A stretch of 64,000 nucleotides of DNA, taken from contig CDMY01000859.1 of the NCBI GenBank assembly GCA_001179505.1, positions 37,867 through 101,866 of the forward strand. Direction: 5' to 3'. Origin of the DNA: Vitrella brassicaformis. Its lineage: Eukaryota > Sar > Vitrellaceae. The notes under the pieces were generated by a model. The model worked only from the letters and a program-made list of their open reading frames with translations, was not told where the DNA came from and searched no databases. The position numbers were made by a program, and so were the translations under genes. How positions within the stretch are numbered: position 1 is the stretch's first letter; each line of letters starts with the position of its first letter. Positions 11,321-23,820 of the stretch are shown in pieces.

Positions 11321-14300
11321 ATGGAGGAGGCAGCTAGCAGTGCGGCCAGCAACGGAGCCTCTGACCCTGACAGCGCGGCCAACGCCGATAGCGCAGCCAC
11401 GGAGGCCGCCTTCCAGGTGATCACAGCATCCACATCGCACGTGAATGCCATTAGTCGGTGATTTGTGTGTCTTTGCTGTGTGTGTGGGTGCTGACTGACA
11501 GGCCATTCGGAGTGCAAGTGATGGCCATGATGATGAGGCCGAGCCGTCATCCGGTGGCGGCGACGATGACACCACCAAATATTCTGACGTAGTCGAGGCC
11601 ACCTTCCGGGTATGTGATGACGGGCACACATCACACACATTGTCAATTGTGTGCTTCTGTCGTGTGGCTGTACGGCATGACAGGCCCTTCGCTTGCACGG
11701 ACTGACGACCGACCTCCCAGCGGTAGCGAAGCAACGACGAAGGAAGGGCCACACCACACACACGGTGACACATCCCGCTTTGTGTGTCTGTGTGCAGCCT
11801 CGCGAACTTCACATCCCAGTGTATGCGTTGGCCAATGCTGTGTGGGACCTCCCCCCTCCCCTCCCCTCACCACTCACCGGCGCCGTCCTCGCGCACCACC
11901 CTCACGTCATCATCGACTGCATCAACCCCGAGCAGCGCAGGTTTTGGGAGCAGCTCACCCCACAGACGGCACGGGACCTCGGCAGACAGATGATCAACCT
12001 CCAAACCATCACACACTGAATCCCGCGGACAGCCGATGGTGTGGAGGGTCTGGCGGCCGACCACTTCTTCGCTGGCTGGAGCTGGTGCCGGGGGTCACTT
12101 GTCGCACTGGAGGAGGGGCACGCCTTGGGGCGGCAGGAGGCTCGCGAGAGGCAGGGGCCGGCCACCACAATGAGCGAGGGCTCGCTCAAGTCGCTCACAT
12201 TTGAGCCCGCGGTGCTGCCGGGAGTCGGAATACAGGAGATAACGGAGATCAGCTACATCAACTCACGGCCCCCCCAGACCGCCCCTTCCCAATCTATCCC
12301 CCTCCCAGCACTCACCGAGGTCAACTGCGTCATACCGGGCCACTCGCTCATCGACGGGCGGGGATGGGCAACACCAGCGGTCGAGGTCGTGTCTGCACCA
12401 TACGACACTGCCCAGGTGGCCGACATCCGACCATTCGTCGCCACATCAAGGTCCCTCGTCGAGCTGGAGACGCCTCTGCTGCTGCCGCCGTCGGACCTGG
12501 CGCAGCTCATGGAGAGCATTCCTCTGGGGCAGCGGGGGAGTCCAGGGCCTCTCGCGCGCCTTCGGACGATTCCCTCCATCAAACTCTACGGGATGGAGTC
12601 GGATGTCGTCAGGGAGGGGCTAGAAAGACTCAAGGTGACACAGAACGAGAGAAGGGGCACAGAATGGAGGGCAGGGAAGGGGAAAGGGAAGCCATGACAT
12701 CAATGCGTTCTGCTTCGCATGATGCTCTTCTTTCAGAGGTGTTTGTGTGATCGCGGCTGCTCGAAGTCTCTGAAGGAGCTGGGCATCGTGGTCCACCGCA
12801 GTGACTGCCACTCGGTGTTTCTCAAGGCAGACACCCACGGGACATTCAAGGCCCTGGGCAACCTCATCGACAGAGTGTGCCTGCCATCGGGCTACCGGGG
12901 CCCGTCGTATGGCAGGGTGAATTGCCACATTCGCACAGACGGACAGCAGGGAGAGGATGTCCCCATGGACCATCGGCTCGGCTACCTCCGGTGGGACCTC
13001 ACCCAGTCCCCCCGCTGCCATTATCGGCTCCTGTGGGCGTTGCTGCGCGCATACCACATGGAGTATGATGATGCCGACTGTGACGAGCAGGACTGCCCAT
13101 CATTCTGGACGTCTCCAAGGCCACCGTGCCAGCTCGTGTGGAGGATCACGCCAGCAGACCTCGACCCATTGGAGCAAGAGGAGGGGGACAGACGGGCGGG
13201 GCCCCATGCCTGCCGGATGATGTTCTCGTGGCGCAGGACCTGCAGCGTGTCCATCCAGTGTGCGGACGGCTGGACGCCACCAGCCAACGCTGTCCTGCCG
13301 TCGCATCCCGAGCTACGGATCTTCCGCCCGGGACAGATGGGGATTCTGCACAACCTGACGGTCAAGAGCCGCATTGGGCTGGGGGCAGCTCGCGTCCTGA
13401 TCTCCAGGGGGGTGGAGCTCCAGAGCCTGCAGGTGATGGACATGGACGACACCGACGTGATGGGCTTCCTCACCTGCCTGACTGCATGGAAGATGCCGAG
13501 TCAGCTGGTGCTCGGCTCGGTGCAGCCAGGGGCTGGGATGCCTGTGCCGTTCTACCACGGCAGCCTGCGCAAAGCCAAGATGCTGACGGCCAGCGGAGAC
13601 GGAGCCATGGGCGTGGCGGCAGCCCTGCGCCAGCAGATGGCATCGCTGGATATGCTTGCCATGTCTGGCGGCGAGGCGGGCGTGCGCCAGGTGCTGACCA
13701 ATGGGGGCCGTGAGGGGATCGGGCAGCTGCGTCTCGGCTTCATGGCTGAGGGTGACCCCGAGCTCATCGAGGCTGAGGACGAGAGGGAGGGCATCAGATT
13801 GGGGACCACAAGGACGAGATGCCACCCATCGACACCGTAGAAATCCACCTGCACGGTACGTGGCAAAAGGATGAACCCCGGAGAATGCGCCCACTTGCTG
13901 CACCTCCGTGTCATCCACTGGTTTCAGTGCCCTCTGATGATATCGTCGAGCCAGGCGCCTTCATTCTGTCGAGCATCTGGTCAGTTCTCGAGATCGAGTC
14001 CATCTCGGAGCTGACGGTGGTGCTGCCCCAGCCCAGCCATCTCGACGCTCTCAAGGCGGCCATGGAGCGGCGGTTCGGGCCTGGTCGTGTGTTTGGCAAC
14101 ATGGTAGAGGAGGACAGTAGACTGGTCATGAATAGCAATCACATCCCACACGTAAGCGGATTGAAAAGGGTGAGATCTGCATTGACATATGCAGAATGCA
14201 ATATGCTCTTCCTTTGGATTATGTGTCTGTTCATCAGTTCCGTGGGGCGGCGTTTGCCCAGTTGTCGACCGACGACGTGCTCGAGGCCGCATTACGGACA

Positions 14301-15257
14301 GCACGTCTGCTCTTGCCAGAGGCTCTGGTGGAGGACGGCATTCCATACGCGAGGGAGCAGCTGTCGTCGATGCTCAAGAGGTACCTCCCCTCCCTCCCTG
14401 TCGACGTCTCAGCCGAGGCGCTCGCCAGCGACTTCCACAAGCGCGTACGTGCTGCTACGCCCATGAGTGTCGTCGACCCCCCGTATGCCCCACAGCGCCT
14501 CAAGGCACCACTCGCGGCCGCGATGGAGCGACGCGGGATGGCCATGCAGCCCATGCTGCCGCTGCGAGGCGGATCGCCCTGCCGCCCAAGCCCCTCCACG
14601 ATTGCCTCTGCACAGCAGCTGATGGCCATACTGCACAAGACGGGCAAGCACATCACAGGCATCGAGCTGCTCTACAAGTAAGAGAAAACACATGGAGGGA
14701 AGTCTGTCACCTGCTGCTGCATATGCCCCTCCTCTTTCTCCTTTTTCTGGGCGGCTGGCTGCAGGGCTACCATGCACGGCTTCGACTTCACCGACATGCT
14801 CACCCGCGTGGCCGATGCGAGCTGCCTGCTGTTCCTCACCCGGAGCAATGGAAACATGCACGGCTGCTTCATCGACGATAGCATCCGCCCGCCCCCACCG
14901 CCCCACCAAATAGCCCTCAACACCCTCTACTCCTACTACAACCACTATGATGCCGACGCCCTCATCTTCTACGCACCCGGCCCGTCGCCTCCAATCTTCG
15001 ACCCGGAGGAGGTCACGCAGCAGTGTGTGAGCGTCTCACGCCCAGACATCGGCGTGCGCGGCAGCCTCACGATCGGCAGGTCCGCCTCGCACAACTTGAG
15101 CAGGGAGGAATGGCTGGGGCTGTGGGTGCCCGACGCCGTGTGGATGGACAGTGGGTTGCCTGGCTGTGTGGTGCGACTGGGTTGGGGGGATGTGAATGAG
15201 GTGGAAGAGGTTGCAGCGGATGAGGTAGAGGTATTCACACTGCAGACAGAAGGCTGA
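11321..15257 (+). pseudogene. Large multi-exon locus, TLDc-fusion family, with reading-frame breaks
   Basis: Exons 11321-11416, 11502-11609, 11684-11722 and 11798 onward join in phase 0 (MEEAASSAASNG start). The frame then meets TGA at 12017-12019, although the same frame continues as coding-like sequence to about 12632. An intron follows, and coding sequence resumes at about 12740. Family membership is shown by the minus-strand paralogue at 41.7-43.7 kb: FWEQLTPQTARDLGRQMINL matches FWESMRPGDAFDFGKQLLNL, and CSKSLKEL matches CQKSLKRL at the same exon position. Near 13780 the frame shifts from register 2 to register 1 with no convincing splice site, then continues through PPIDTVEIHLHG. Either a degrading gene or two assembly errors; an unseen intron could explain the second break. 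Function of the front half is unknown. Confidence 0.6.
13801..15257 (+). CDS. TLDc-domain 3' exons of the locus
   Basis: Exons approximately 13801-13855, 13928-14151, 14238-14677 and 14765-15257 join cleanly by GT-AG introns (phases 0, 0 and 2). The last two exons carry a TLDc-type domain: GIELLYKATMHGFDFTDM, then CLLFLTRSNGNMHGCFID, DADALIFYAPGPSPPIFDPE and a closing EVEVFTLQ. This follows the family pattern of an LLYrAS-type start, LTVIRS-NGYVFGGY-like strand pair and DEIEVFqV-type end. TLDc proteins are linked to oxidative-stress resistance and V-ATPase regulation in other eukaryotes; whether that applies here is unknown. The paralogue at 41.7 kb stops before this domain, so the fusion is specific to this copy. 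Confidence 0.7.
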
Positions 15258-16268
15258 GTGAAGGGGGCGGGAGGGAGGGGGCCTGGACCATTTTTTGAAA
15301 GTATGTGGCGCCCAAGAGAGCACACCACAGAAAGCAGACTCTGAGAGAGACGTATGACACACTTAGCAGCAGCAGCGGTCTCTGGAGGACGATTGCCTGG
15401 AGCAAGAGACTTTGCCCATCGAGGGAGAGGGGTAGACAGACAGACAGGCACCCATACACACATACACTGGCTGGCCGACTGAGTCTGACATGACCATACA
15501 ATCATCGCGCGTCCATGTGCGTTTTTGCTAGGGGGAGGGGACTCATGGATGATAATGCCGAGTGATAGCCAGCCGATGCACCAACTGATTGGAATGCGTC
15601 ATGCCTCTTTCTCGCCGTGACTGTTTTGCACTAAGACAGGCCGAGAGAGACGCATGACTCACTAAGCAGCCGCAGCGGTAGGGAGCAACTGACAGCATCT
15701 GTCACAGACAGGCGCACACAGCGTCATGCTGCAGGGCAGTGTCTCGGTCGTCTGCTGGTTGGTTGGTGCATCGCTACTCCAATTCAGACGTGTTCATGGC
15801 TGCGTGGTGACTTACTTTGCGTGGATGGATGTGCACTCGTGGATGCTACATGTCAAGATTTTTTGGTACCTCCCTTCGTGAGGCGCTGACGTCCATTCAC
15901 TGAAGCTCACTGTACGGCGTCTGCAGTCCCAACATGCACACACCTACGACACCCATCTCAGCTTCAGTCACCCACCCGCATGTATGTGTACTTACACTAT
16001 ACCGCCAAAAATGGCAGTTGTGTCGAAGTCACCAATGAGTTGCCCAGAGAGAAAAAACTCTGTCGGCAGGTGTATGCGTGTGTGTGTGCGTGTGTGTGTG
16101 TGTGTTCCCCTTCCAGCCTCCCCGCCCCTGCCTCCTACCCTATACATCAGCAGGCGGCCAGACAGATGGACACAACACACGGCACAGACAGCCAAAACCA
16201 TTGCCATGGATTGGATGCACGCAGAAAAGAGAAAAGGAGAAGCGGAGCAATCTAGCCAGCTATGTGTG
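15258..16268. other. Convergent intergenic region
   Basis: About 1 kb between the TLDc stop and the stop of the minus-strand membrane protein. It contains CACA and GTGT simple repeats (16077-16103) and no supported gene. Two short related strings (GAGAGACGTATGACACACTTAG at about 15344 and a diverged form at about 15646) suggest an old local duplication. Confidence 0.5.
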
Positions 16269-17815
16269 TTACGCAGCAGTGGCCATGAGCGACACGACCT
16301 GTCTCCTTCTCTGTGCCCAGAAGTTGACGAATCGCTCCACAGACAGGTTCCAGCCCATGTCATGCATACAGAAGAGCAGCACCTCCTCGAACCGCTCGTA
16401 GATGGCGAAGCAGTTGGAGTCAAAGATCGCCAGCAGCAGCGTCGACCTGACACACACCGCACAGGCACCCGAAATGGGATGAATGAGTCTTTCTGTCGGC
16501 GTGGTTCGTTTTGCGCCTACCACTCCCACACCCAGCAGCACTCCCACAGACCCACCCACGGCCACAAATACACCAACACACGCTCCAGCAGGTCCCAACT
16601 GCCGTACCACAAGATGCCGTGACAGAGGACGCGGAAGCCCAGCAGGCAGAAGCACGCGCTCAATGGGTCGTGGGGGACGAAAAACCGCCAGCACGCCACA
16701 GAGAAGCGGACAGCCGGGTGCTTCTGCCATGGTGCGGGGTTGCCCGTCTTATCCTTGCCCTTGCCCTCATCGGCCGCAACAGCAGGGGTGTGTAGTGCCG
16801 CTCCGAGGACTTGTATGCGTCCGCCGTGCTCATGGTCCACGTGCGGCTGCTCCTCATCGTTGTGTTGCCTTAGGTGGCGCCTCAGGGGCTGCCGATCCAG
16901 ATATTGGTTGATGTGGAACTGGTCGCCGCGCAGACCCATCCGCACAATCCACACCATCTGCATCCATGGCAGAACCATACACGCATGGATCGATGGCACG
17001 AGTGATGTCAGCCATCGTGTGTCGGACTGACCTCAGCAGCGATGAGGAGGGCGACGGGGTAAAACTCAAACAAGGCATGCAGCAGGCAGTCGTCCTGCCG
17101 GTGCTTCGGGTCTGACGGGGTGCTCAGCTGCGGCAATGTCGGCGCAAATGTGGGAGGGATCAGACACACGTCCACTACGGAGGGAAAGAGACAATCACAC
17201 GTACATGAGGGTTGCACGACGACCTCAGTGCTGTGTCCATCTTACAGTCGGGTATAGGCCAGTCCAGGAAGCGTTGCAGCACGTGATTTCTCGCCATTGT
17301 CAACAGCCGTGGAAACATCCTGAACACACAAGAACAAGGAACAAGAAGTCCCTGCGGTCGACAAGAAGCCAGCAAGGTACCGTGGGATGGACAGCAGGCA
17401 GAGCAAAAGCTCCCGAAGCAGAAACCCGATCATGACGGTGGGTGGAAGCCTGCGACGAATCACGCAAACACGGGGTTGTCATCCTTTTGGTCTTTCTTTC
17501 ATTTCTTTCGTCACCTACCTTTCTGGACGACGTAACAGTCGACGTTGAAGGCAGCCCACGGCGTGGCAATGAGCTGAAAGGAGCTTCCACCAATCGGCCT
17601 CCGCAGAGCAATGATCAATGAGCGGAAAGCATGAGAACACAACACGCAATGTGTCAAGACTCAGGTGATGAGCAGTACGCCTCTTATCTTGGCTTTGGCG
17701 TTCACTCCTCCCTTCAGTGCGCGCTTGAAGGCGAGCTTCGGTGTAAACCGCTTTTTCCCATCCCAGGACTGACGCCGCGCTCTCCCAGTGTGGAGCAGCT
17801 TGGAAGATGTCGGGC
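16269..17815 (-). CDS. Hydrophobic membrane protein, unassigned family
   Basis: Exons 17679 (5' side uncertain), 17573-17515, 17449-17381, 17319-17246, 17174-17032, 16957-16521 and 16446-16269 close in phase with GT-AG introns. Hydrophobic helices are visible at MIGFLLRELLLCLLSIPR, ALFEFYPVALLIAAE, DPLSACFCLLGFRVL and VLVYLWPWVGLWECC. A His/Asp/Gln-rich cytosolic-type loop (HINQYLDRQPLRRHLRQHND) lies between them. The first traced exon is basic (KKRFTPKLAFKRALKGG). The C-terminal exon (NCFAIYERFEEVLLFCMHD) vaguely recalls ARV1-type lipid-homeostasis proteins, but the zinc motif is not seen and I do not assign it. The true start probably overlaps the 5' end of the oppositely oriented kinase-like gene at 17807. 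Confidence 0.6.
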
Positions 17816-19886
17816 AGCAGCATCTGGATTAGCAGCAGCAGTAGAGCTGGAGGGGATGCCGCCATCGTCGGCACGGATCAGGCGCAGCCGTCCCCTGGCC
17901 AGCCGTGCCCATCGCAAGACCGTCGCCAGCAGCACCACAGCAACAACATGGCGACCAGCAGCAGCATCCTGATTAGCAGCGGCAGCAGCAGCATCGTGTT
18001 TGAGGGAGGGGAAGCCGCCATCGTCGGCAAAGGGGTGACGGGCGTCGTCAAGAGGGGGCGCCTACAGCAGGGAGGGCATGAGGAGATGGCCGTCAAGATG
18101 GCGTTTGTGGGCGACCCGTCAGACCCGGCCTGGGTCAAGAAGGAGGCGGGGATGAAGGTCGAGGAGGACAGCATGCGGCAAGCGGCCGGCCGCCCTCCCT
18201 TCATCGACCTCCTCGCTTCCAACACCGACTCGGAGAGCCCAGCCATTGTCACCGACACCGACGGCACCACCCGGCCCGCCCTGTGCATAGCGAGTCCACT
18301 GCTTAGCGGTGAGTGGGTGGGTGGGCTGCACTGCACGGCACACAGACAGTGTCGGTCCTTCTGACTATGACCATACCTCTGCTCTCGTGTGTGTATTGTG
18401 TGTGCAGGGGACAAGTGGGTAGAGTTGAGTGAGTTTTTTGGCTGGGAGGAGGCCAGCCCTGGGAGCGAGGGCAAGACCAAGCACAACCTGGTCGAGGCCT
18501 GCGATGCATTTGACAAGGAGGGCAACACCCCGAGGGCGAGAGAGGAGCTGTGGCGTGAGACCATCATCATCACACGCGCCCTTCTCCTCGTCCTGGAGGC
18601 CCACGAGGCGGCATACTCCCTGGGCATGCTCCACCTTGACGGGTTCTACAACAACATCATGCTCCCCCGAGCCGCCCTAGAGTCCCCAACACCCTCAGCA
18701 TCAGCAGCATCGGCAGCGGCGGCAGCAGATGACGGCGACAAGCAGCGCGCCAAGGCCATCGACTTGGTCAATGTCATCGTCGCCAAGGCCAGGAGCGAGC
18801 ACCCCACCCCACCCCCGGAGCATTCCTGCCCATTCGCCGCCCTCGTGCCCACCGATCCTCAGCAGCAGCGGCAGCAGAGGCAGCTGCCGGCCGGCACCAC
18901 AACCTTCACCCCGCCGGAGGTGCAGGCTCTCCTCTCGGGGCCGCCGTCAGTGGAGGGAGCTGTGTGGCTGGGCGAGCCGAGCCTCGCCTGGTCGTTCTGC
19001 ATGCTCATCTACGCCGCGGCGCTCGGCCGGCCCATGGGCGACGTGCTGCTGTTTCTCATGGATCAGAGGCTCTGGAGGACGGACGAGAAACTGAGCATCG
19101 CGGCGGCCCGGGAAGTGGCGGAGGAGGAGATGCTCAGTGAGTGGGAGCGCTTCACGCAGAGTGGCAAGCTGGTCAACACCAGCCTCCCCACATTCGCCCC
19201 GCAGATCGACGGCCTCCACCCGAACCGCTACGGTTATGACACTGATGAGCGGCTCTTCAACCTGGGAGAGGAGCAGGGGGTGGAGTGGCTGGCTGAGTGG
19301 AGGAAGATGCTCACTGCCATCGCATACATGAGGCGGGAGGACGAGCCCGGCCAGACGGGGGAGGAGCGGGGCGGCCTGGTGGCGGACCAGTCAAGGAGGA
19401 GCACTCTCAAGGAGATCCGGGAGCCGCTGGAGGCCGTACTGGCATTCCTGAAGTCTCCAGAGGTGCTCGACGCCGTCCAGACAGGCACCCCCTTCGAGCT
19501 GCCCGAGGGAGAGGAGGGAGAGGAGGGAGTCGACGAGAGGGCCACGATGCCGCAAGGCCCTGTCGAAGGAGCCATTGAAGATGGTAAGTTGGCGGGCATC
19601 TCATTTCTATATCTCTCTCGGTATATGTGTGTCTGTTTCAGCATCTGTGGTCGATACTGTAGTTGAGAAGGAGGAGCCGCCCACGCCCAAATCACCAACG
19701 GACACCAACGTGCAGATGCAGCACGGCGCCGCACCCCACCCCCGGCAGCCAGCTGCAGTGCATCACACACAGCAGCCAACCCCCCCATACCCTCGATTGC
19801 CACATCAGACGGGGGCCAGGCTGTTGGGCCGAGTGGTGGTATCCGAGCAGGAGCGGTCGCGGCCTGGGGGAGAGAGAAAGGAATAG
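17807..19886 (+). CDS. Divergent kinase-like protein, paralogue 1
   Basis: Exons 17807-18308, 18408-19583 and 19642-19886 close in phase to 640 residues. After a Ser/Gln-rich N-terminus comes a kinase-like fold: glycine loop GKGVTGVV (canonical GxGxxGxV), lysine strand MAVKMAF, and LHLDGFYNNIML replacing HRDLKPxNIML. The His, catalytic Asp and Asn are kept but the Lys is lost. AIDLVNVI stands in place of the DFG strand, and TFTPPEV resembles the APE motif. A Pro-rich C-terminal exon follows that the paralogues do not share. Three relatives lie at 38151-40614, 47104-49705 and 51003-52660. Catalytic activity is plausible but unproven; substrate unknown. Immediately downstream is ESF1. Confidence 0.8.
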
Positions 19887-20127
19887 TGTCTGAGGGAGAA
19901 TGGGGGAAATCATGTGTTCGTTAAACGCTATATTTCGTCCAGACGAATGTGTGTGCTGCAGGTGTGCTGTAGCTCGTGTGTGCCACAGACACAGACCGTG
20001 GAGGGTGGTGGGGGCGTGGGGGTACAAAGTTGCGATGCTTTGCTGCACTCTTTGCTTTCATTGGCTCAGCCCCTGGCTCGCATCATCACAGAGCCCGTCT
20101 GATGAATGCAATCCCTTCGGGCGAGCC

Positions 20128-20149
20128 TGCGAGCTCAATTTGCGAGCTT
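20128..20149 (+). promoter_or_regulatory. TGCGAGCTC tandem motif in ESF1 promoter
   Basis: TGCGAGCTC at 20128-20136 is followed 13 bases later by TGCGAGCTT at 20141-20149, about 50-70 bases before the ESF1 ATG. The pair is preserved in the truncated copy at 43958-44480, and the nonamer recurs at 8546 and 55185 in other promoters. Confidence 0.5.
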
Positions 20150-20198
20150 AGCTCAAGCCCGAAGATCTGGCATCAGTTCTGCGGACTGCGTTGTCGTG

Positions 20199-23100
20199 AT
20201 GGCGATGGATCCCCGGTTTGATCCGTCCAGCAACCCGCGCTTCAAGAAGGCGCCGCTCAAGACCAGGAAGACCCTCATCGATGAAAGATTCCAGAGGTAC
20301 AGAGCGCCACAAACACGCACCAATCCATCAGTCCATCAGTCCATCCATCGCCCATTGATCCCGCCTGTGTCTGTGTGGCTGTCAGGATGTTCGATGACAA
20401 GGCCTTCCAGACGCACACGGTGGTTGATCCCTACGGCAGACGCAACAGGGACGTCAAGGCCGACGACATGCGGCGCTTCTACCGAATGGAACAAGACGAT
20501 GAAGAACCGACAAAGGACGAGCAACACGATGCCCCTGTCAAGCGCAAGAAGGAGAAGGCTCTCAAGCGCAAGCATCAGGAGCAAGATGCCGATGACAAGA
20601 TCGATGACAAGATGGCAGATGATGATGATCCTCAGGCGAACGGCAGCCGGGGCACCGTTCCCTTCGAGTGGAGTGAGGAATCCTCCTCAGATGTGAGAAG
20701 AGCAGACAGCAGTGTGCCGCCCATGTGAAAAGGCACTCCCTGTGTGTGGTTTCTTGCGTACGACAGGAGGAAGAGGAGGACGAGGCGATCGGTAAGGATG
20801 ACTCCGTGTGGAACCGGCTCGACCAAGACGTCCCCACGGTGCGCAGACAGTATTCACCAGACAGAGGCGGACCATGGCTGCATTCTTGCGCACGGGTGTG
20901 TGTTCAGGGTGACGTGACTTGTCGCGTGGCGGTGATGGGATGCGATTGGGATGTCCTCACGGCAACCGACATCCTCGTGCTGGCACAGTCGTTCCTGCAT
21001 GACTCCACGCCTGCCGGAGGCACCGACGCCAAGAAAGGCAGGACTACACAGACCGTCATCAGCGCTGGCCCAGGTCAGAGAGTGATACAAGGGGGGATGG
21101 GCCACAGAGTTGCTTCATTCACACATCCTGTCCTTCCGGCTGTTGGTTCCTGCAGTCCGCGGCATCCGGCGTGTAGCCATCTATCCATCTGACTTCGGCC
21201 TCGAGCAGATGGCCAAGGAGGCGGTGGAGGGTCCTGACATCGACCTGCCCAAGACAGCAACAGCCGCCCCCACAACTGAGACCTCACCACATGGCGAAAA
21301 CACAACGGCGGAAGCGATTGATGGCCCTGGGGAGGTCGTGGACGGTGATGAAGAGCAGGGCGGAGAGGAGGAGGGAGAAGGAGAGGGGGAAGGTGACGAG
21401 TCTGCTGAGGTTGGTGACACTGAAGACGACGAATCGACACAGGCGGCACTGAGGAAATACCAGAGACAGCGCAGCAAGTTAGTGAGCAACAAAAATCAGT
21501 CACCTGGTCATCTACTGTGGTTTGTGTGCCTGTGTTGCATCAGGTATTACTACGGGGTGATAGAGTGTGAGAGCGAGGACATCGCCGCCAAACTCTACGA
21601 AGAGCTGGACGGGCTTGATGTGGTAAGGACAGACCTGCAATGCCAGCAGGCTGCTGCGGGAAACGCCTCGCTTTCTCTCCGTCGTGTGTGTCTCCTCTGC
21701 AGACGTTTGCTGTGGACGGGCTCGACCTCCGGTTCATTCCCGACTCCCTGGCCTTCCCCCATGCACCATCATCAGATGCGGCCGTCATCCCTCCCGGCTA
21801 CAGAGCGCCCAACGCATACACATCGGCCTTGCGACACTCCAAGGTCCGGCTCACCTGGGACGAGACCCCCGCCACACGCACCAAAGACCTCAGACGCAAG
21901 TGAGCACCCACAGCAGCACGAGAGGGGGAGAGCAGGCAGCTGGAAAATCGCATTCGTATGGTGTGTCCAGGTTCACTGATGAGGAGCTGAAGGACCACGA
22001 CCTGCAGGCCTACCTCGCGTCGTCGTCAGATGAGTCGGATGAGGGGGAGGACGTGTGGCCGCATCAGTCCATCTACGATGAGAGCAAGGGTGGCGAGGGT
22101 GGCGATGACAAGAGGTTCGATCACATCGATGAGGACAACCTGGAGGAGTACCGGCAGCTGCTTCTGGGCGACGTGGAGAATGAGGACGAGGAAGAGGACG
22201 ATGGCGAGGGTGAGGGTGAGGGCGTCACGAGGAAGGCAAAGAAGGCCAACAGCAAAAGCAAGAAGAACAAAAAGGTACAGAGAGGGTGGGAGGCCACGGA
22301 GGTGAGGGCCAATCATGGTACGCATGCGTGTGATTCTACAGGGCGGTGACGTGATAGAGATCACCTTCAAGCCTGACCTGGAGGCCCTCGCCATGAACGT
22401 CAAGGAGCGAGCCAAAGACAAAAAGAACATCACAGTCGACCATCAAGGGTGAGCAGCGCACAGCAACTCCCACGCCACCAATGGTGCATGACACGACAAT
22501 GGCGTGGGGGTGTGTGCAGTCGTGAGGTGCTAGAGAAGGAGTCCAAGAGCCCCTGGCAGGCCTATCTGGAGAAGCGCAAGCAGAAGCGCAAGGAGAAGAA
22601 ACAGGAGAGACGACAACAGATAGAGCGACAGAAGAAACTGGTACCCAAGACGCGTCAGAAAGCGACCATTGGCTGGCTGACAGGGTGTTCTTGTTCAGGC
22701 CCGTGGGGAGCCTGTCGACGAGGACGAAGGAGAGGGAAGCGACGACATCATCGGAGGCAAACCGACGAAGCCAAAAGCGCCCAGAGTACGCAAGAATGGT
22801 GCGTGCTCACCTTGGTGGACCTCCCTGTCTGCGTGTGGTGTGTGTGGTGCAGTTTCCCACTGTTGGAGCTCTGGACGAGACGGACGTGCCAGACTTCGAG
22901 ACCGCTGAGGCAAATCCTAAAGACGACGAATACGACGAGGAGGTGCGAAGGATCTTAACCCAAAAAGAGCGACGGGGTCCCCCTCACACTCTCCGTGGGC
23001 TTGTCATGCAATGCAGGAGGGTCGTCACTTCAATTTGCGTGGCCGCATCAGCCGCCTGCGCGACAAAGGAGGCGTCGAGGCCTCGACCAAGGCGCAGAAG

Positions 23101-23606
23101 AAGGCCAAGAAGAAGACGGCCGAGTCAGAAATCCAACTGCAGACGGACTTCAAGGTAAGTCAGACGCAGGAAACGCGCACGCATTCACAGGTGCTCGATC
23201 TGTGTTGGTCGTCTGAATGCATGCAGATGGATCTGTTGGACCCCCGCATCGCTCGCGTGTTTGAGAATCCTGACTTCGCCATCGATCCGACAAACCCGAG
23301 ATTCAGAGTAAGGCAGCACCCAACGCATAGAGCTACCGTCATACCCCTCTCTCCTCATCTATCTATCGTCTCTTGTGTACACAGAACACGGAAGTCGATC
23401 GCCAGCTGCTGGCGCTGCGAAGAGTGCGCAAGAGGAAGATGGCCAGCAAGGCACAGCAAGAGAAGGGTCTGCCAACAACCAAGCCCCCGCCGCCCCGCAA
23501 GGCCCAGAAGAGACCACGTGCAGCTGATGACAAGCCCCCTGCTGCTGGCGTGGAGGAAGAAGGCTTCGTGCTCGTCAAGAAGCGAAAGAAGAGCAGGCAG
23601 GGTTAG
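20199..23606 (+). CDS. ESF1: ESF1 homologue, 18S pre-rRNA processing factor
   Basis: About fifteen exons. The N-terminus MAMDPRFDPSSNPRFKKAPL and the following MFDDKAF...VDPYGR match the ESF1 signature (DPRF, basic run, MF.DK.F, VDKYGRP). Later landmarks are VAVMGCDWDVLTATDILVL with VAIYPSDFGLEQM, YYYGVIECESEDIAAKLYEE, LDLRFIPDSLAF, VRLTWDETPATR, KFTDEELKDHDLQAYLASSS, PWQAYLEKRKQKRKEKK, and the terminal NUC153-type motif DPRIARVFENPDFAIDPTNP. ESF1 acts in the nucleolus in small-subunit rRNA maturation. Phases close through exon 11 (22699-22798). The junction to the next exon at 22853 does not close with an ordinary GT donor, so that boundary is uncertain. Acidic and lysine-rich stretches are typical of the family. 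Confidence 0.95.
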
Positions 23607-23820
23607 TTGGTGTGCGTGCGTAGGTTGCTGAGTTGACTGATACGCACCAAGACATTCATTCAGTCAATCATGCAGGCAATGCCAGGCATTTGCGAGTCCA
23701 GAAAGTCACATGAACATACCACCTTCAAGTTGCCAGCTCATCCCCCCAACCCCCCCACCAGCAACGTGCAACCACCGACAATCAATCAGCAAGAAAGCAA
23801 ACATCGACGACACTTCATCA
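23607..23820. other. Short convergent spacer ESF1 / large GTPase
   Basis: Only about 214 bases separate the two stop codons, so the 3' UTRs probably overlap or nearly so. No distinct terminator is visible. Confidence 0.5.

Noticed and set aside
16269-17680. Firm assignment of the membrane protein to ARV1
   Set aside because: Only a weak resemblance in hydrophobic pattern and the last exon; the expected zinc-binding cysteines were not found.
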